From Flavobacterium araucananum (GTDB taxonomy: Bacteria; Bacteroidota; Bacteroidia; Flavobacteriales; Flavobacteriaceae): 64,000 nt of DNA. Below are positions 1 through 8,172 of this stretch, one piece after another; position 1 is the first letter of the stretch, and each line of letters starts with the position of its first letter. The position numbers and the translations under genes are program-made. The stretch is taken from NCBI RefSeq assembly GCF_002222055.1, contig NZ_MUGS01000002.1, forward strand, positions 412,009 to 476,008, in the 5' to 3' direction. Under the pieces are notes generated by a model. The model saw only the letters and a list, made by a program, of their open reading frames with translations, did not search any database and had not been told where the DNA came from.

Positions 1-46
1 TGAACGAGATTACCGCTTCATTAAAAAATAGAGAATAATAAAAGAG

Positions 47-157
47 TTCCGGAGGAACGACAAATTTTGTAGCGTCGGGTTTTAACCCGATGATTCCGGA
101 AGGACGAATTATATTATAACGTCGTCCCGATAGCTATCGGGATTAACCCGATGAAAA
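47..157. repeat. Two tandem TTCCGGAGGAACGA-type repeat units
   Basis: Two units with the same layout follow each other. The first begins TTCCGGAGGAACGA at 47 and ends with TTTTAACCCGATGA. The second begins TTCCGGAAGGACGA at 94 and ends with ATTAACCCGATGA. Both contain TGTAGCGTCG or a close variant. The second unit carries an extra palindrome at 125-142. A related unit lies at 5436-5462. No coding potential is visible, so this looks like a dispersed intergenic repeat family. Confidence 0.6.
125..142. repeat. 18-bp perfect palindrome TCCCGATAGCTATCGGGA, copy 1
   Basis: Perfect self-complementary 18-mer. Compared with the neighbouring unit at 47-91, it looks inserted between GTCG and the GGG that precedes TTAACCCGATGA. 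Identical copies occur at 1328-1345 and 2381-2398. Confidence 0.7.
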
Positions 158-187
158 ATTTCGCAAGGAAATCAATGATAAAAATCA

Positions 188-219
188 TTTGACATTAGAA
201 TAAATTATTCGTTTCTTTG
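188..219 (+). promoter_or_regulatory. Candidate flavobacterial promoter for the ferredoxin-NADP reductase gene
   Basis: TTTG at 188-191 and TTTCTTTG at 212-219 are about 20 nt apart. This resembles the Flavobacterium TTG / TAnnTTTG arrangement, but the second base of the -7 box is not A. A start site near 226 favours the internal ATG at 252 over the one at 231. Confidence 0.4.
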
Positions 220-251
220 TATTATTAAGAATGATTATAAACAACAACATA

Positions 252-1304
252 ATGATTAAAACAGATATACTTATAATTGGAGCAGGGCCAACAGGTTTAT
301 TTGCCGTTTTTGAGGCAGGTTTATTAAAATTAAAATGCCATATTTTAGATGCTTTACCACAAGCAGGGGGGCAACTTTCAGAATTGTACCCTAAAAAACC
401 TATTTATGATATTCCTGGTTTTCCGGAAGTTTTAGCAGGAGATTTAATTGATAACTTACAAGAACAAATTAAACAATTTGAACCAGGTTATACATTAGGA
501 GAACGTGCAGAGACAATCGAAAAACAAGAAGACGGAAGTTTTATTGTAACCTCAAATAAAGGAACTAAATTTCACGCGCCGGTTATTGCTATTGCTGGAG
601 GTTTAGGAAGTTTTGAGCCTCGTAAGCCACTTATTGAAGATATCGATTTTTATGAAGATAAAGGAGTAAAATACTTTATTAAAAATCCTGAAAAATTCAG
701 AGATAAAAGAGTTGTAATTGCCGGTGGAGGAGATTCAGCTTTAGACTGGAGTATCTTCTTAGCAAATGTAGCTTCAGAAGTAACATTAATTCACCGTAGA
801 AACGAATTTAGAGGAGCTCTAGATTCTGTAGAAAAAGTACAGGAATTAAAAACAGCCGGAAAAATTAAATTAATTACTCCTGCAGAAGTAATTGGAATCA
901 ATGGTGCTGAGCATGTTGAATCATTAGATATCGAAGAAAACGGAGCACACCGTAAAATCGAAACAGATTTCTTTATTCCTCTTTTTGGATTAACTCCAAA
1001 ATTAGGACCAATTGCAGATTGGGGATTAGATATAGAGAAAAATGCCATTAAAGTAAACAATGCATTAGATTATCAAACTAATATTCCGGGAATCTTCGCC
1101 ATTGGAGACGTTAATACTTATCCGGGTAAATTAAAATTGATTCTTTGCGGATTCCACGAAGCGACTTTAATGTGTCAGGCAGCATATCAAATCATCAATC
1201 CAGGTAAAAAATATGTGTTGAAATATACAACAGTTTCAGGAGTAGACGGTTTTGACGGAACTCGTAAAGAAGCTCCAAAAGCGGTTGTTAAGGCGATTCT
1301 CTAA
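252..1304 (+). CDS. Ferredoxin--NADP+ reductase, thioredoxin-reductase-like (FNR type 2)
   Basis: A 350-residue FAD/NAD(P)H flavoprotein. It is expected to move electrons between NADPH and ferredoxin or flavodoxin in the cytoplasm. The N-terminal FAD Rossmann motif GAGPTG is at residues 10-15. A second nucleotide-binding motif, GGGDSA, is near 158-163. A C-terminal IGDV segment typical of this superfamily contacts FAD. The CxxC redox pair of true thioredoxin reductases is missing, which points to the TrxR-like FNR group. An ATG at 231 is possible, but family alignments normally begin at MIKTDILIIG, so 252 is preferred. A factor-independent terminator follows at 1362. Confidence 0.85.
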   Translation: MIKTDILIIGAGPTGLFAVFEAGLLKLKCHILDALPQAGGQLSELYPKKPIYDIPGFPEVLAGDLIDNLQEQIKQFEPGYTLGERAETIEKQEDGSFIVTSNKGTKFHAPVIAIAGGLGSFEPRKPLIEDIDFYEDKGVKYFIKNPEKFRDKRVVIAGGGDSALDWSIFLANVASEVTLIHRRNEFRGALDSVEKVQELKTAGKIKLITPAEVIGINGAEHVESLDIEENGAHRKIETDFFIPLFGLTPKLGPIADWGLDIEKNAIKVNNALDYQTNIPGIFAIGDVNTYPGKLKLILCGFHEATLMCQAAYQIINPGKKYVLKYTTVSGVDGFDGTRKEAPKAVVKAIL

Positions 1305-1327
1305 GAGTCTAAATTTCTAAGGGACTA

Positions 1328-1345
1328 TCCCGATAGCTATCGGGA
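1328..1345. repeat. 18-bp palindrome TCCCGATAGCTATCGGGA, copy 2
   Basis: Identical to the copies at 125 and 2381. It sits between the reductase stop codon and its terminator. The core TCCCGATAGCTATC lies between two direct copies of GGGACTA, as if the flank was duplicated on insertion. Confidence 0.7.
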
Positions 1346-1361
1346 CTAAGATTTTATATAG

Positions 1362-1391
1362 AAGCTCAAACTTTTAAAGTTTGGGCTTTTT
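1362..1391 (+). terminator. Intrinsic terminator after the ferredoxin-NADP reductase gene
   Basis: Stem AAGCTCAAACTTT with AAAGTTTGGGCTT (one G-T pair), followed by a T run. Confidence 0.75.
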
Positions 1392-1404
1392 AAGTCTTAA
1401 GATA

Positions 1405-1570
1405 ATCCCAGAGGGATGAAATATTTATAGAATTAACGATATTTGTTGGAGAGAAACCCCATCGGGGGTGACATATAAATAATTAACATAAAAAATTAAG
1501 ATATCGCTCCGCTGGAGCTTTTTTCGAATGCTGTTTTTGGGGCTATAAATATTATGCTCCTCTGGAGCTT
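1405..1570. repeat. Composite palindromic repeat, copy 1
   Basis: Non-coding block with ordered submotifs: AATCCCAGAGGGATGAAATA, then CCCCATCGGGGGTGACATAT, then ATATCGCTCCGCTGGAGCTT, and a closing GCTCCTCTGGAGCTT. The same order recurs at 2174-2336. Each submotif is a small hairpin. The two copies flank the TfoX-like gene. Confidence 0.7.
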
Positions 1571-1600
1571 AGAAAAAAAAATAATATTGAAAAAATAGAT

Positions 1601-1759
1601 ATGCAAGATTGGTTTGAAAATTTATCAAAAGAAGAAAAAGAGGAAATTGAAATAGGACTTAAACAAGTAGAGAATAACGAATTTACAGATCATGAAGAAG
1701 TGATGGAAATATTCGCAAAATATAAACAAACTATTAAGATTCTAAACTTAGTACCTTAG
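1601..1759 (+). CDS. Small antitoxin-like protein (52 aa), no toxin partner seen
   Basis: A 52-residue ORF starting MQDWFENLSKEEKEEIEIGL, with the pattern NNEFTDHEEVMEIFAKY near the C-terminus. That acidic helix followed by HEEVM resembles small Bacteroidota antitoxins that normally accompany ParE/RelE toxins. No such toxin is present downstream; the next gene is a frameshifted TfoX-like gene 31 nt away. The ORF is probably real because of its family-like composition, but it could be a leftover of a lost module. The stop codon lies inside an 8-bp-period repeat array. Confidence 0.45.
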   Translation: MQDWFENLSKEEKEEIEIGLKQVENNEFTDHEEVMEIFAKYKQTIKILNLVP

Positions 1760-1790
1760 CAACTCAGAACCTCAGAACCTTTAAAAAAAA
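1747..1790 (+). repeat. 8-bp-period CTYAGNNN array against the TfoX-like start codon
   Basis: Consecutive 8-mers CTTAGTAC, CTTAGCAA, CTCAGAAC, CTCAGAAC, CTTTAAAA, then AAAA, then ATG at 1791. Similar arrays precede metH and pbpC. Confidence 0.7.
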
Positions 1791-2149
1791 ATGGCTTTCG
1801 ACGAAAATAATGCACAAAGAATCCGAACATTTTTACAACATAAAGATGCCGATTTTTCGAAAAGAAAATGTTTGGCGGGCTTGTTTTTATGGTAGATAAT
1901 AAATTGTGTTGCGGAACTCGTCTTGACAAACAAATTGGAGAAAATCTTCTGTTATGCAGAATCCATGATAAAGCGTATGCAACCGCAATAGAAAGAGACG
2001 ATGTATTGCCAATGCCAAATGCAGAAAAACCAATGAAAAACTACATTTTTGTTACAGAAAATGGTTGGCAAAAAAGTCAGGATTTAGCATTTTGGATACA
2101 ACTTTGTTTAGATTTTAATCCGTTTGCAAAATCCAGTAAGAAGAAATAA
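1791..2149 (+). pseudogene. TfoX N-terminal-domain protein, frameshifted
   Basis: Translation from ATG 1791 gives MAFDENNAQRIRTFLQHKDA and runs to FSKRK, then a stop after about 35 codons. The -1 frame continues exactly where expected at 1868 with MFGGLVFMVDNKLCCG and runs to 2149, ending NPFAKSSKKK. Together the halves make about 120 residues, the normal size of a stand-alone TfoX_N protein. The break is in the A-rich tract TCGAAAAGAAAATG near 1857-1868. One missing base, a sequencing error, or -1 slippage on AAAAGAAAA would all explain it. Function of these stand-alone proteins is unclear; they are related to the N-terminal part of competence regulator TfoX/Sxy. Flanked by two copies of a composite repeat. 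Confidence 0.7.
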
Positions 2150-2173
2150 TTAAGAATTTAAATTAAATAAATT

Positions 2174-2336
2174 TAATCCCATCGGGATGTTATATTTATA
2201 GAATTGATAATTGGTCATGAACATAACCCCATCGGGGTGACATATTCGATATTACGGTAATTACGATATCGCTCCGCTGGAGCTTTCTTCGAATGATATT
2301 TCTTTTTGCTATAAATATTATGCTCCGCTGGAGCTT
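2174..2336. repeat. Composite palindromic repeat, copy 2
   Basis: Same submotif order as 1405-1570: AATCCCATCGGGATG, CCCCATCGGGGTGACATAT, ATATCGCTCCGCTGGAGCTT, TTCGAATG, TATAAATATTATGCTCC and GGAGCTT. It is non-coding. A short ORF passing through it into the riboswitch is not credible. Confidence 0.7.
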
Positions 2337-2367
2337 TAATAAAAAAAAAGATGTAAAAAATCCTAAA

Positions 2368-2412
2368 CTTAGAACCTCAGTCCCGATAGCTATCGGGATA
2401 GTTCTTAGAAAC
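2368..2412. repeat. Short CTTAGNNN array carrying the 18-bp palindrome, copy 3
   Basis: CTTAGAAC and CTCAG of the 8-bp family are followed at once by TCCCGATAGCTATCGGGA (2381-2398) and then TAGTTCTTAGAAAC. The palindrome appears to have landed in an 8-bp-period array. Confidence 0.6.
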
Positions 2413-2478
2413 TTAAAAAAACACTTGCAATTGTTCAGGTTATGTCTTTACTTTGCACTGTTCTTAAAATTACTGAAA

Positions 2479-2588
2479 GTTATCACGAAAGGCGGAGGGA
2501 AAGACCCAATGAAACCTTAGCAACCCTTTATCATAAAGAAGGTGCTACATTCTACTTTGTACTAATCATAGTATCTAAGATAGATAAC
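2479..2588 (+). promoter_or_regulatory. SAM-I (S-box) riboswitch
   Basis: The SAM-I core is visible. P1 is formed by GTTATC at 2479 and GATAAC at 2583. The kink-turn/P2 segment GGCGGAGGGAAAGACCC comes next, followed by the hallmark ATGAAACCTTAGCAACC. A P3 hairpin, GGTGCTACATTCTAC, and a P4 hairpin follow. It binds S-adenosylmethionine and should lower expression of the downstream methionine genes when SAM is plentiful. It lies 370 nt before the metH start, on the same strand. Confidence 0.92.
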
Positions 2589-2958
2589 ACAAATACATAA
2601 AAAGTATTTCTCAAAACTCTTCCTGACAACTTACAATATAATTTTACCGAATTCACTTTGGTATCATGAGCGAATCATTGACGCATTTTTGCCGTCAATC
2701 GTTCCCGCTTTCGCCTATATCTCTCGATTTCATTGCGAGGATAGCGGCTCAAACGAAGTTCACTGAACTCCTATGAAAATAGAAATTAAGTGAAGTAATC
2801 GGGGCTAATGAGCCAACAATAGTGAATTTTTGGAATTAATGTGAATCAAAATAACGTATCCTAACAGGTTTTTGAAACCTGTTAGGTATATAATTAGAAA
2901 CTAAATAAAACTTAGCAACTTAGAGCCTTAGCGTCTTAGTAGCTAAAAGACAAAAGCT
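2589..2958 (+). other. Long leader between SAM riboswitch and metH
   Basis: No gene is visible in this 370-nt stretch. It holds a hairpin ATTGACG/CGTCAAT at 2677-2699, a degenerate fragment of the ATTGCGAGGA repeat near 2731, and a perfect 12-bp hairpin at 2860-2886 (CCTAACAGGTTT / AAACCTGTTAGG). An 8-bp-period array closes it. None of the hairpins has a good T tail, so the riboswitch expression platform is not obvious. Confidence 0.5.
2911..2958 (+). repeat. 8-bp-period array ending exactly at the metH start codon
   Basis: Six consecutive 8-mers: CTTAGCAA, CTTAGAGC, CTTAGCGT, CTTAGTAG, CTAAAAGA, CAAAAGCT. ATG at 2959 follows with no gap. Four units keep CTTAG exactly. Confidence 0.8.
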
Positions 2959-3963
2959 ATGGCAATAACAATTCAGGAAGCAATAAAAAAAAATATCCTA
3001 ATCCTTGACGGAGCAATGGGAACCATGTTGCAGCGCTATAATTTCTCCGAAGAAGATTTTCGAGGAGAGCGTTTCAAAGATTTCCCGCATCCATTAAAAG
3101 GAAACAACGATTTACTATCCATAACACAACCACAGGCAATCCGCGATGTCCACGCCGCTTATTACGAAGCCGGCGCAGACATCGTAGAGACTAACACTTT
3201 TTCAGGAACCACAATTGGTATGGCCGATTACTTTCTGGAAGATTTGGTTTACGAACTAAACTACGAATCGGCTAAACTTGCCCGAGAAGTAGCCGATGAA
3301 TTTACAGCCAAAAATCCGGACAAACCACGTTTTGTTGCAGGTTCAATAGGACCAACAAACCGTACGGCGAGTATGTCGCCAGATGTAAACGATCCGGGAT
3401 ACAGAGCCGTAACGTTTGATGATTTGCGCATTGCCTACAAACAACAAGTAGAAGCGCTAATGGATGGAGGTTGTGATTTGCTTTTGGTAGAAACCATCTT
3501 TGATACTTTAAACGCAAAAGCAGCGCTTTTTGCGATTGAAGAAGTAAAAGACGAACGTAATCTTGATATCCCGATCATGGTTTCAGGAACTATTACAGAT
3601 GCTTCAGGAAGAACACTTTCCGGGCAAACTGTCGAAGCATTCCTGATTTCAGTTTCGCATATTCCGTTATTGAGTGTAGGGTTTAACTGTGCTCTTGGAG
3701 CTGATTTGTTGAAACCGTACTTGAAAACATTATCACAGCACACAAGTTTTAATGTTTCGGCACATCCCAATGCAGGATTGCCAAACGCATTCGGACAATA
3801 CGATGAAACACCGGAACAAACTCAGGCATTCATCAAAGAATATTTAGATGATAATTTAATTAATATAATTGGTGGCTGTTGCGGAACAACTCCGGATCAT
3901 ATTAGATTAATTGCTGAGGTGGCGAAGGGTTATAAGCCGAGAGTTCCTTCCGTGGTAATGTAA
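2959..3963 (+). CDS. metH: Methionine synthase, homocysteine-binding half (split MetH N-terminal subunit)
   Basis: A 334-residue homocysteine S-methyltransferase domain. It opens with the family pattern [11 protein letters not shown] and binds homocysteine through zinc. The three zinc cysteines are visible: Cys244 in GFNCALG and Cys307-Cys308 in [11 protein letters not shown]. In single-chain MetH this is followed by the pterin, cobalamin and activation domains. Here those are in a separate gene from 5497, a split layout common in Flavobacteria. The gene is under the SAM-I riboswitch at 2479. The two halves are separated by an unrelated lipoprotein gene, which is unusual. Confidence 0.92.
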   Translation: MAITIQEAIKKNILILDGAMGTMLQRYNFSEEDFRGERFKDFPHPLKGNNDLLSITQPQAIRDVHAAYYEAGADIVETNTFSGTTIGMADYFLEDLVYELNYESAKLAREVADEFTAKNPDKPRFVAGSIGPTNRTASMSPDVNDPGYRAVTFDDLRIAYKQQVEALMDGGCDLLLVETIFDTLNAKAALFAIEEVKDERNLDIPIMVSGTITDASGRTLSGQTVEAFLISVSHIPLLSVGFNCALGADLLKPYLKTLSQHTSFNVSAHPNAGLPNAFGQYDETPEQTQAFIKEYLDDNLINIIGGCCGTTPDHIRLIAEVAKGYKPRVPSVVM

Positions 3964-4069
3964 ATATAAACGAGAAAAGATTGTTGTAAATTTTTGTTGG
4001 TACTTAGGGGGAATTTGGATTTATTTCACTCACAATTACAATGAAAAATAAAATACTAACTATTACACT

Positions 4070-5230
4070 ATGAATACTAAAAGTTACTTTGTTGGATGGT
4101 TAACTTGTTTAAGTTTGATTTTTTTAAGTTGTTCCAATTCTGATGATGATTCTAAGAACATCAATTCTGATAAAAATTGCACTCAAACAGTAAATATTCC
4201 AGATGCAAACTTTAAAGCTAAATTATTATCTGCTACCGCAGACTTAAATAATGTTGTGGCTTCCAATTTAGAAGGTTTTGTAACTAAAATTGATGCTAAT
4301 AATGATGGGATTATTCAAGTTTGTGAAGCCGAAAACATTAGTGAACTGACTGTTGATAATTCAAATATTAGTTCATTGGAAGGCTTGCTTGCCTTTCGAA
4401 ATCTTAAATACTTATCTTTTAGAAGCAATAAGGTTAAAGTTTTAGATGTTTCAAGTCTAAAAAAACTACATACAGTATATTGTGAATATAATAATATCAC
4501 TAATATAAATGTACAAGGTTTGACCAACTTAAAATTTCTTTGGTGTAGTCAAAATGAATTAACTTCCTTAAATTTAAGTTCATTGCCGTCACTTGAATCT
4601 GTGTATTTTGAATCAAATAAAATTAGCAGTTTCAACATTGAAAACTCAAATAAAATTAGTGATCTAAGAGGTTCAAATAATTTATTAACGACTTTAACAA
4701 TTGGACCTTTAAAAAATTTGAGTTACTTATATATATCTTATAATTTATTGACGTCTTTGGATGCTAACAATTTAAAAAATTTAAGTTCGTTGCATTGTTC
4801 TAATAATAAGATGACCTTTTTGAATGTTTCAAATTGTATTAGTTTAATGGATATTTATTGTGATAACAATGTTTTATCAGATTTAAAATTAAGTAATTGT
4901 AGTAAGTTGAATTTTATCAGAGGCTACAATAATAAGTTAACCACAATCGATTTAAATGGTTTGACAGCATTAAAAAATTTAGATATATCCAATAATCTTT
5001 TATTTAGTTTTGATGCACGTTATTGCCCTCAACTTGATTATTTAGATATTTATAATATGGCAAATTTACAATCCATGGTGTTAAAAAACGGAAGTAATTT
5101 GAACAATTACTATTTTGGAAATAATCCTAAACTTACCTCTATCTGTTGTGATGTTTCTGAATTGGCTGAAGTTCAAAATCAAGTTAATTTTTGGGGATAT
5201 AACTGTACTATTAGTACTAATTGTTTTTAA
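4070..5230 (+). CDS. Leucine-rich-repeat lipoprotein inserted in the met locus
   Basis: A 386-residue predicted lipoprotein. The signal peptide ends in FLSC with the lipobox Cys at 21, followed by an acidic SDDDS stretch. From about residue 85 to 360 there are irregular leucine-rich repeats of roughly 20-21 residues, with the pattern LxxLxxSxNxLTxLxL. Several carry the CSxN or YxN turn. It is probably on the cell surface or the periplasmic face, with a binding role; the ligand is unknown. An 11-codon reading frame at 4041-4073 (MKNKILTITL) overlaps its ATG as ATGA and looks like the start of another signal peptide. The gene separates metH halves and looks more AT-rich than they do, which suggests a later insertion. 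Confidence 0.75.
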   Translation: MNTKSYFVGWLTCLSLIFLSCSNSDDDSKNINSDKNCTQTVNIPDANFKAKLLSATADLNNVVASNLEGFVTKIDANNDGIIQVCEAENISELTVDNSNISSLEGLLAFRNLKYLSFRSNKVKVLDVSSLKKLHTVYCEYNNITNINVQGLTNLKFLWCSQNELTSLNLSSLPSLESVYFESNKISSFNIENSNKISDLRGSNNLLTTLTIGPLKNLSYLYISYNLLTSLDANNLKNLSSLHCSNNKMTFLNVSNCISLMDIYCDNNVLSDLKLSNCSKLNFIRGYNNKLTTIDLNGLTALKNLDISNNLLFSFDARYCPQLDYLDIYNMANLQSMVLKNGSNLNNYYFGNNPKLTSICCDVSELAEVQNQVNFWGYNCTISTNCF

Positions 5231-5496
5231 AATTATAAGAGCTAGTTAATATAAATACTTGGTTAGTGTTTGCAAAGAGAGTATTGCTTTAAAAAAAAGA
5301 GATATATAATATATAAATATTGCTTTGTTTCTCGCAATGCCAAATTGTAACACAAAACCGCGTGAGGGATAGAAGTGGTTAGCCCACAGCCTGACTTCGT
5401 TCCTCGCAAAGACAAGCAAGACGTTGAAATAAAAGTTCCAGAGGAACGAAACATATTGTAGCAATGGAATTTATTCCGTTGAAAATTGAAAAAAAA
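5231..5496. repeat. Degenerate intergenic repeats upstream of the metH C-terminal half
   Basis: Holds two same-direction fragments of the CGTTCCTCGCAATGACA family (5320-5342 and 5392-5413), a fragment GAGGGATAGAAGTGG of another dispersed element, and a TTCCAGAGGAACGAAACATATTGTAGC unit at 5436-5462 matching the one at 47. No intact gene is seen in the stretch. Confidence 0.55.
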
Positions 5497-8172
5497 ATGG
5501 CAGAAAACAGAAGAGACCTTGTATTAGCAGGATTAGAACCGTTGATTATCACGCCTACCAGTGTTTTTGTAAACATTGGCGAGCGTACGAATGTTACGGG
5601 TTCAAGAAAATTCCTTCGCTTAATCAAGGAAGAGAAGTATGACGAGGCACTTGATATTGCAAGACAACAGGTAGAAGGAGGAGCGCAAATCATCGATATT
5701 AATATGGATGAGGGAATGCTTGATGGAGTTCAGGCAATGACTAAATTTTTGAATTTAATTGCATCAGAACCGGATATTTCGAGAGTACCAATTATGATTG
5801 ATAGCTCGAAATGGGAAATCATTGAAGCGGGTTTAAAAGTAGTACAAGGAAAAAGTGTTGTAAACTCGATTTCGCTAAAAGAAGGAGAAGAAGCCTTTAT
5901 TCATCATGCCAAATTAATCAAACGATACGGAGCTGCGGCTATTATTATGGCTTTTGACGAAGTAGGTCAGGCGGATAATTTTGAACGAAGAGTCGAAATC
6001 TGTCAGCGTTCGTATGATATTTTGGTTGATAAAGTTGGTTTTCCGCCACAGGATATCATTTTCGATTTAAATATTTTTCCCGTTGCAACCGGAATGGAAG
6101 AACATCGCCTGAATGCTTTGGACTTTTTTAGAGGTACAAAATGGGTTCGTGATAACTTGCCACATGCACATATTAGCGGAGGAGTAAGTAACGTGTCGTT
6201 CTCTTTTAGAGGAAATGATCACGTTCGTGAAGCGATGCACTCGGTATTTTTATACCACGCAATTCAAAACGGAATGACGATGGGAATCGTAAATCCGGAA
6301 ATGCTTTCAATCTATGATGATATCCCTAAAGATTTATTAGAACACGTTGAAGATGTAATCTTAAACAGACGTGACGACGCGACAGAACGTTTATTAGATT
6401 TTGCTGAGAACGTAAAAGGCGAAGTAAAAAGTGATGAAAAAGCGATTCAGGAATGGCGTTTAGGAACGGTTCAGGAACGTATTACGCATTCATTGGTAAA
6501 AGGAGTTGATGCTTTTATCGAAATAGATGTAGAAGAAGCCCGTCTTGCCGCTGTAAAACCTATCGAAGTTATCGAAATCAATTTGATGACGGGAATGAAT
6601 GTGGTTGGAGATTTGTTTGGAAGCGGAAAAATGTTTTTGCCTCAGGTTGTAAAATCGGCACGTGTAATGAAAAAAGCCGTAGCCTACTTGTTGCCTTATA
6701 TCGAAGCAAGTAAACAAGCTGGAGACAAACAAGGAAACGGAAAAATATTGATGGCAACGGTAAAAGGTGACGTTCACGATATTGGTAAAAACATCGTTTC
6801 GGTAGTTTTAGCCTGTAACAATTATGAGATTGTAGATCTTGGGGTTATGGTGCCTCCGGAAAAAATTATTGCCGCTGCGATAGAACACAACGTTGATATC
6901 ATTGGCTTAAGCGGATTGATCACCCCTTCGCTTGACGAAATGGTTTATCTGGCAAAAGAATTAGATAAGCAGGGAATTAAAATCCCGATTATGATTGGTG
7001 GTGCAACCACTTCACGTGCGCATACGGCCGTAAAAATCGCACCACAATATAGAGAAACTGTAATTCACGTAAACGATGCTTCAAGAGCTGTTACTGTTGC
7101 AGGAAACCTTTTAGATCATAACCGAAAAATATATGCAAGCGATATTCGTGCCGATTATGATGCATTTAGAGAAACGTTTTTAAATCGTTCGAGAGATAAA
7201 AACTTCCTGACAATCGAGCAAGCGCGTAAAAATAAATTACAATTGGATTGGGCAGAATATACGCCTACGAAGCCAAAAGTAATTGGAAAACAAATCGTTG
7301 AGGTAGAACTGGATGTTTTGGTTCCGTATATTGACTGGACACCATTTTTTAGAACCTGGGAATTGTTCGGGAAATATCCGGCAATCCTGACAGATGAGGT
7401 TGTGGGAGTAGAAGCAACTTCTCTTTTTGCAGATGCTCAGGCAATGCTGAAAGTGATTCTGGCAGAGAAAAAATTATCAGCAAAAGGAATTTACGGTATT
7501 TTCCCCGCAAACCAGATTGATGATGATGATATCGAATTGCGTGATGAAAACGGAAAAGTTCTGGAGAAATTCTTAACGCTTCGTCAGCAATCGCAGAAAA
7601 CAAAAGGAGCACCAAACATCGCTTTGTCTGATTTTATATTGCCAAAAGACTCTGGAATTACAGATTATATAGGAGCATTTTGCGTAACAACAGGTTTTGG
7701 GGTTGATGAATGGGCAGCCGAATTTGAAAAAGATTTGGACGATTATAATTCCATTATGGTAAAAGCATTAGCGGATCGTTTTGCTGAGGCTTTTGCCGAA
7801 TATCTTCACGAAAAAGTACGTCAGGAATTCTGGGGTTATGATGCCGAAGAATCCCTTTCGACAGAAGATTTGATCGAAGAAAATTACAAAGGGATTCGTC
7901 CTGCGCCAGGTTATCCCGCTTGTCCGGATCACTTAGAGAAACCAACAATCTGGAAACTCCTGAATGTAGCAGACGAAATTGGAGTAACTCTGACGGAAAG
8001 TATGGCAATGTGGCCGGCGTCATCTGTTTCAGGATATTATTTTGGAAATCCGAAAAGTAAATACTTCGGACTTGGAAAAATAAAAGAAGATCAGGTAGTC
8101 GATTACGCCAAACGCCGAAACGTTCCTACAGATTATGCAATGAAATGGTTAAACCCTAATATAGCAGATTAA
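5497..8172 (+). CDS. metH: Methionine synthase, pterin/cobalamin/activation half (split MetH C-terminal subunit)
   Basis: About 891 residues carrying the rest of MetH. A pterin-binding domain comes first ([17 protein letters not shown] near the start), then the helical cap and cobalamin domain with [10 protein letters not shown], whose cobalt-ligand His is residue 427. The C-terminal AdoMet activation domain contains [20 protein letters not shown]. It methylates homocysteine bound to the companion subunit, using methyl-tetrahydrofolate and B12. An upstream ATG at 5464 lies in a dispersed repeat, so the internal ATG before [11 protein letters not shown] is preferred. The reading frame stays open past the stop into the four-helix-bundle remnant. 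Confidence 0.9.
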   Translation: MAENRRDLVLAGLEPLIITPTSVFVNIGERTNVTGSRKFLRLIKEEKYDEALDIARQQVEGGAQIIDINMDEGMLDGVQAMTKFLNLIASEPDISRVPIMIDSSKWEIIEAGLKVVQGKSVVNSISLKEGEEAFIHHAKLIKRYGAAAIIMAFDEVGQADNFERRVEICQRSYDILVDKVGFPPQDIIFDLNIFPVATGMEEHRLNALDFFRGTKWVRDNLPHAHISGGVSNVSFSFRGNDHVREAMHSVFLYHAIQNGMTMGIVNPEMLSIYDDIPKDLLEHVEDVILNRRDDATERLLDFAENVKGEVKSDEKAIQEWRLGTVQERITHSLVKGVDAFIEIDVEEARLAAVKPIEVIEINLMTGMNVVGDLFGSGKMFLPQVVKSARVMKKAVAYLLPYIEASKQAGDKQGNGKILMATVKGDVHDIGKNIVSVVLACNNYEIVDLGVMVPPEKIIAAAIEHNVDIIGLSGLITPSLDEMVYLAKELDKQGIKIPIMIGGATTSRAHTAVKIAPQYRETVIHVNDASRAVTVAGNLLDHNRKIYASDIRADYDAFRETFLNRSRDKNFLTIEQARKNKLQLDWAEYTPTKPKVIGKQIVEVELDVLVPYIDWTPFFRTWELFGKYPAILTDEVVGVEATSLFADAQAMLKVILAEKKLSAKGIYGIFPANQIDDDDIELRDENGKVLEKFLTLRQQSQKTKGAPNIALSDFILPKDSGITDYIGAFCVTTGFGVDEWAAEFEKDLDDYNSIMVKALADRFAEAFAEYLHEKVRQEFWGYDAEESLSTEDLIEENYKGIRPAPGYPACPDHLEKPTIWKLLNVADEIGVTLTESMAMWPASSVSGYYFGNPKSKYFGLGKIKEDQVVDYAKRRNVPTDYAMKWLNPNIAD

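Noticed and set aside
1..38. End of an upstream gene
   Set aside because: Two frames stay open from the window edge (ending at 31 with RFIKK and at 38 with SLKNRE). Neither can be preferred from so few codons.
2293..2520. 75-codon ORF before the riboswitch
   Set aside because: It runs through the composite repeat, the 18-bp palindrome and into the SAM aptamer; no protein-like pattern.
5464..5496. Earlier ATG for the metH C-terminal half
   Set aside because: Lies at the end of a dispersed repeat; family resemblance begins at the ATG at 5497.
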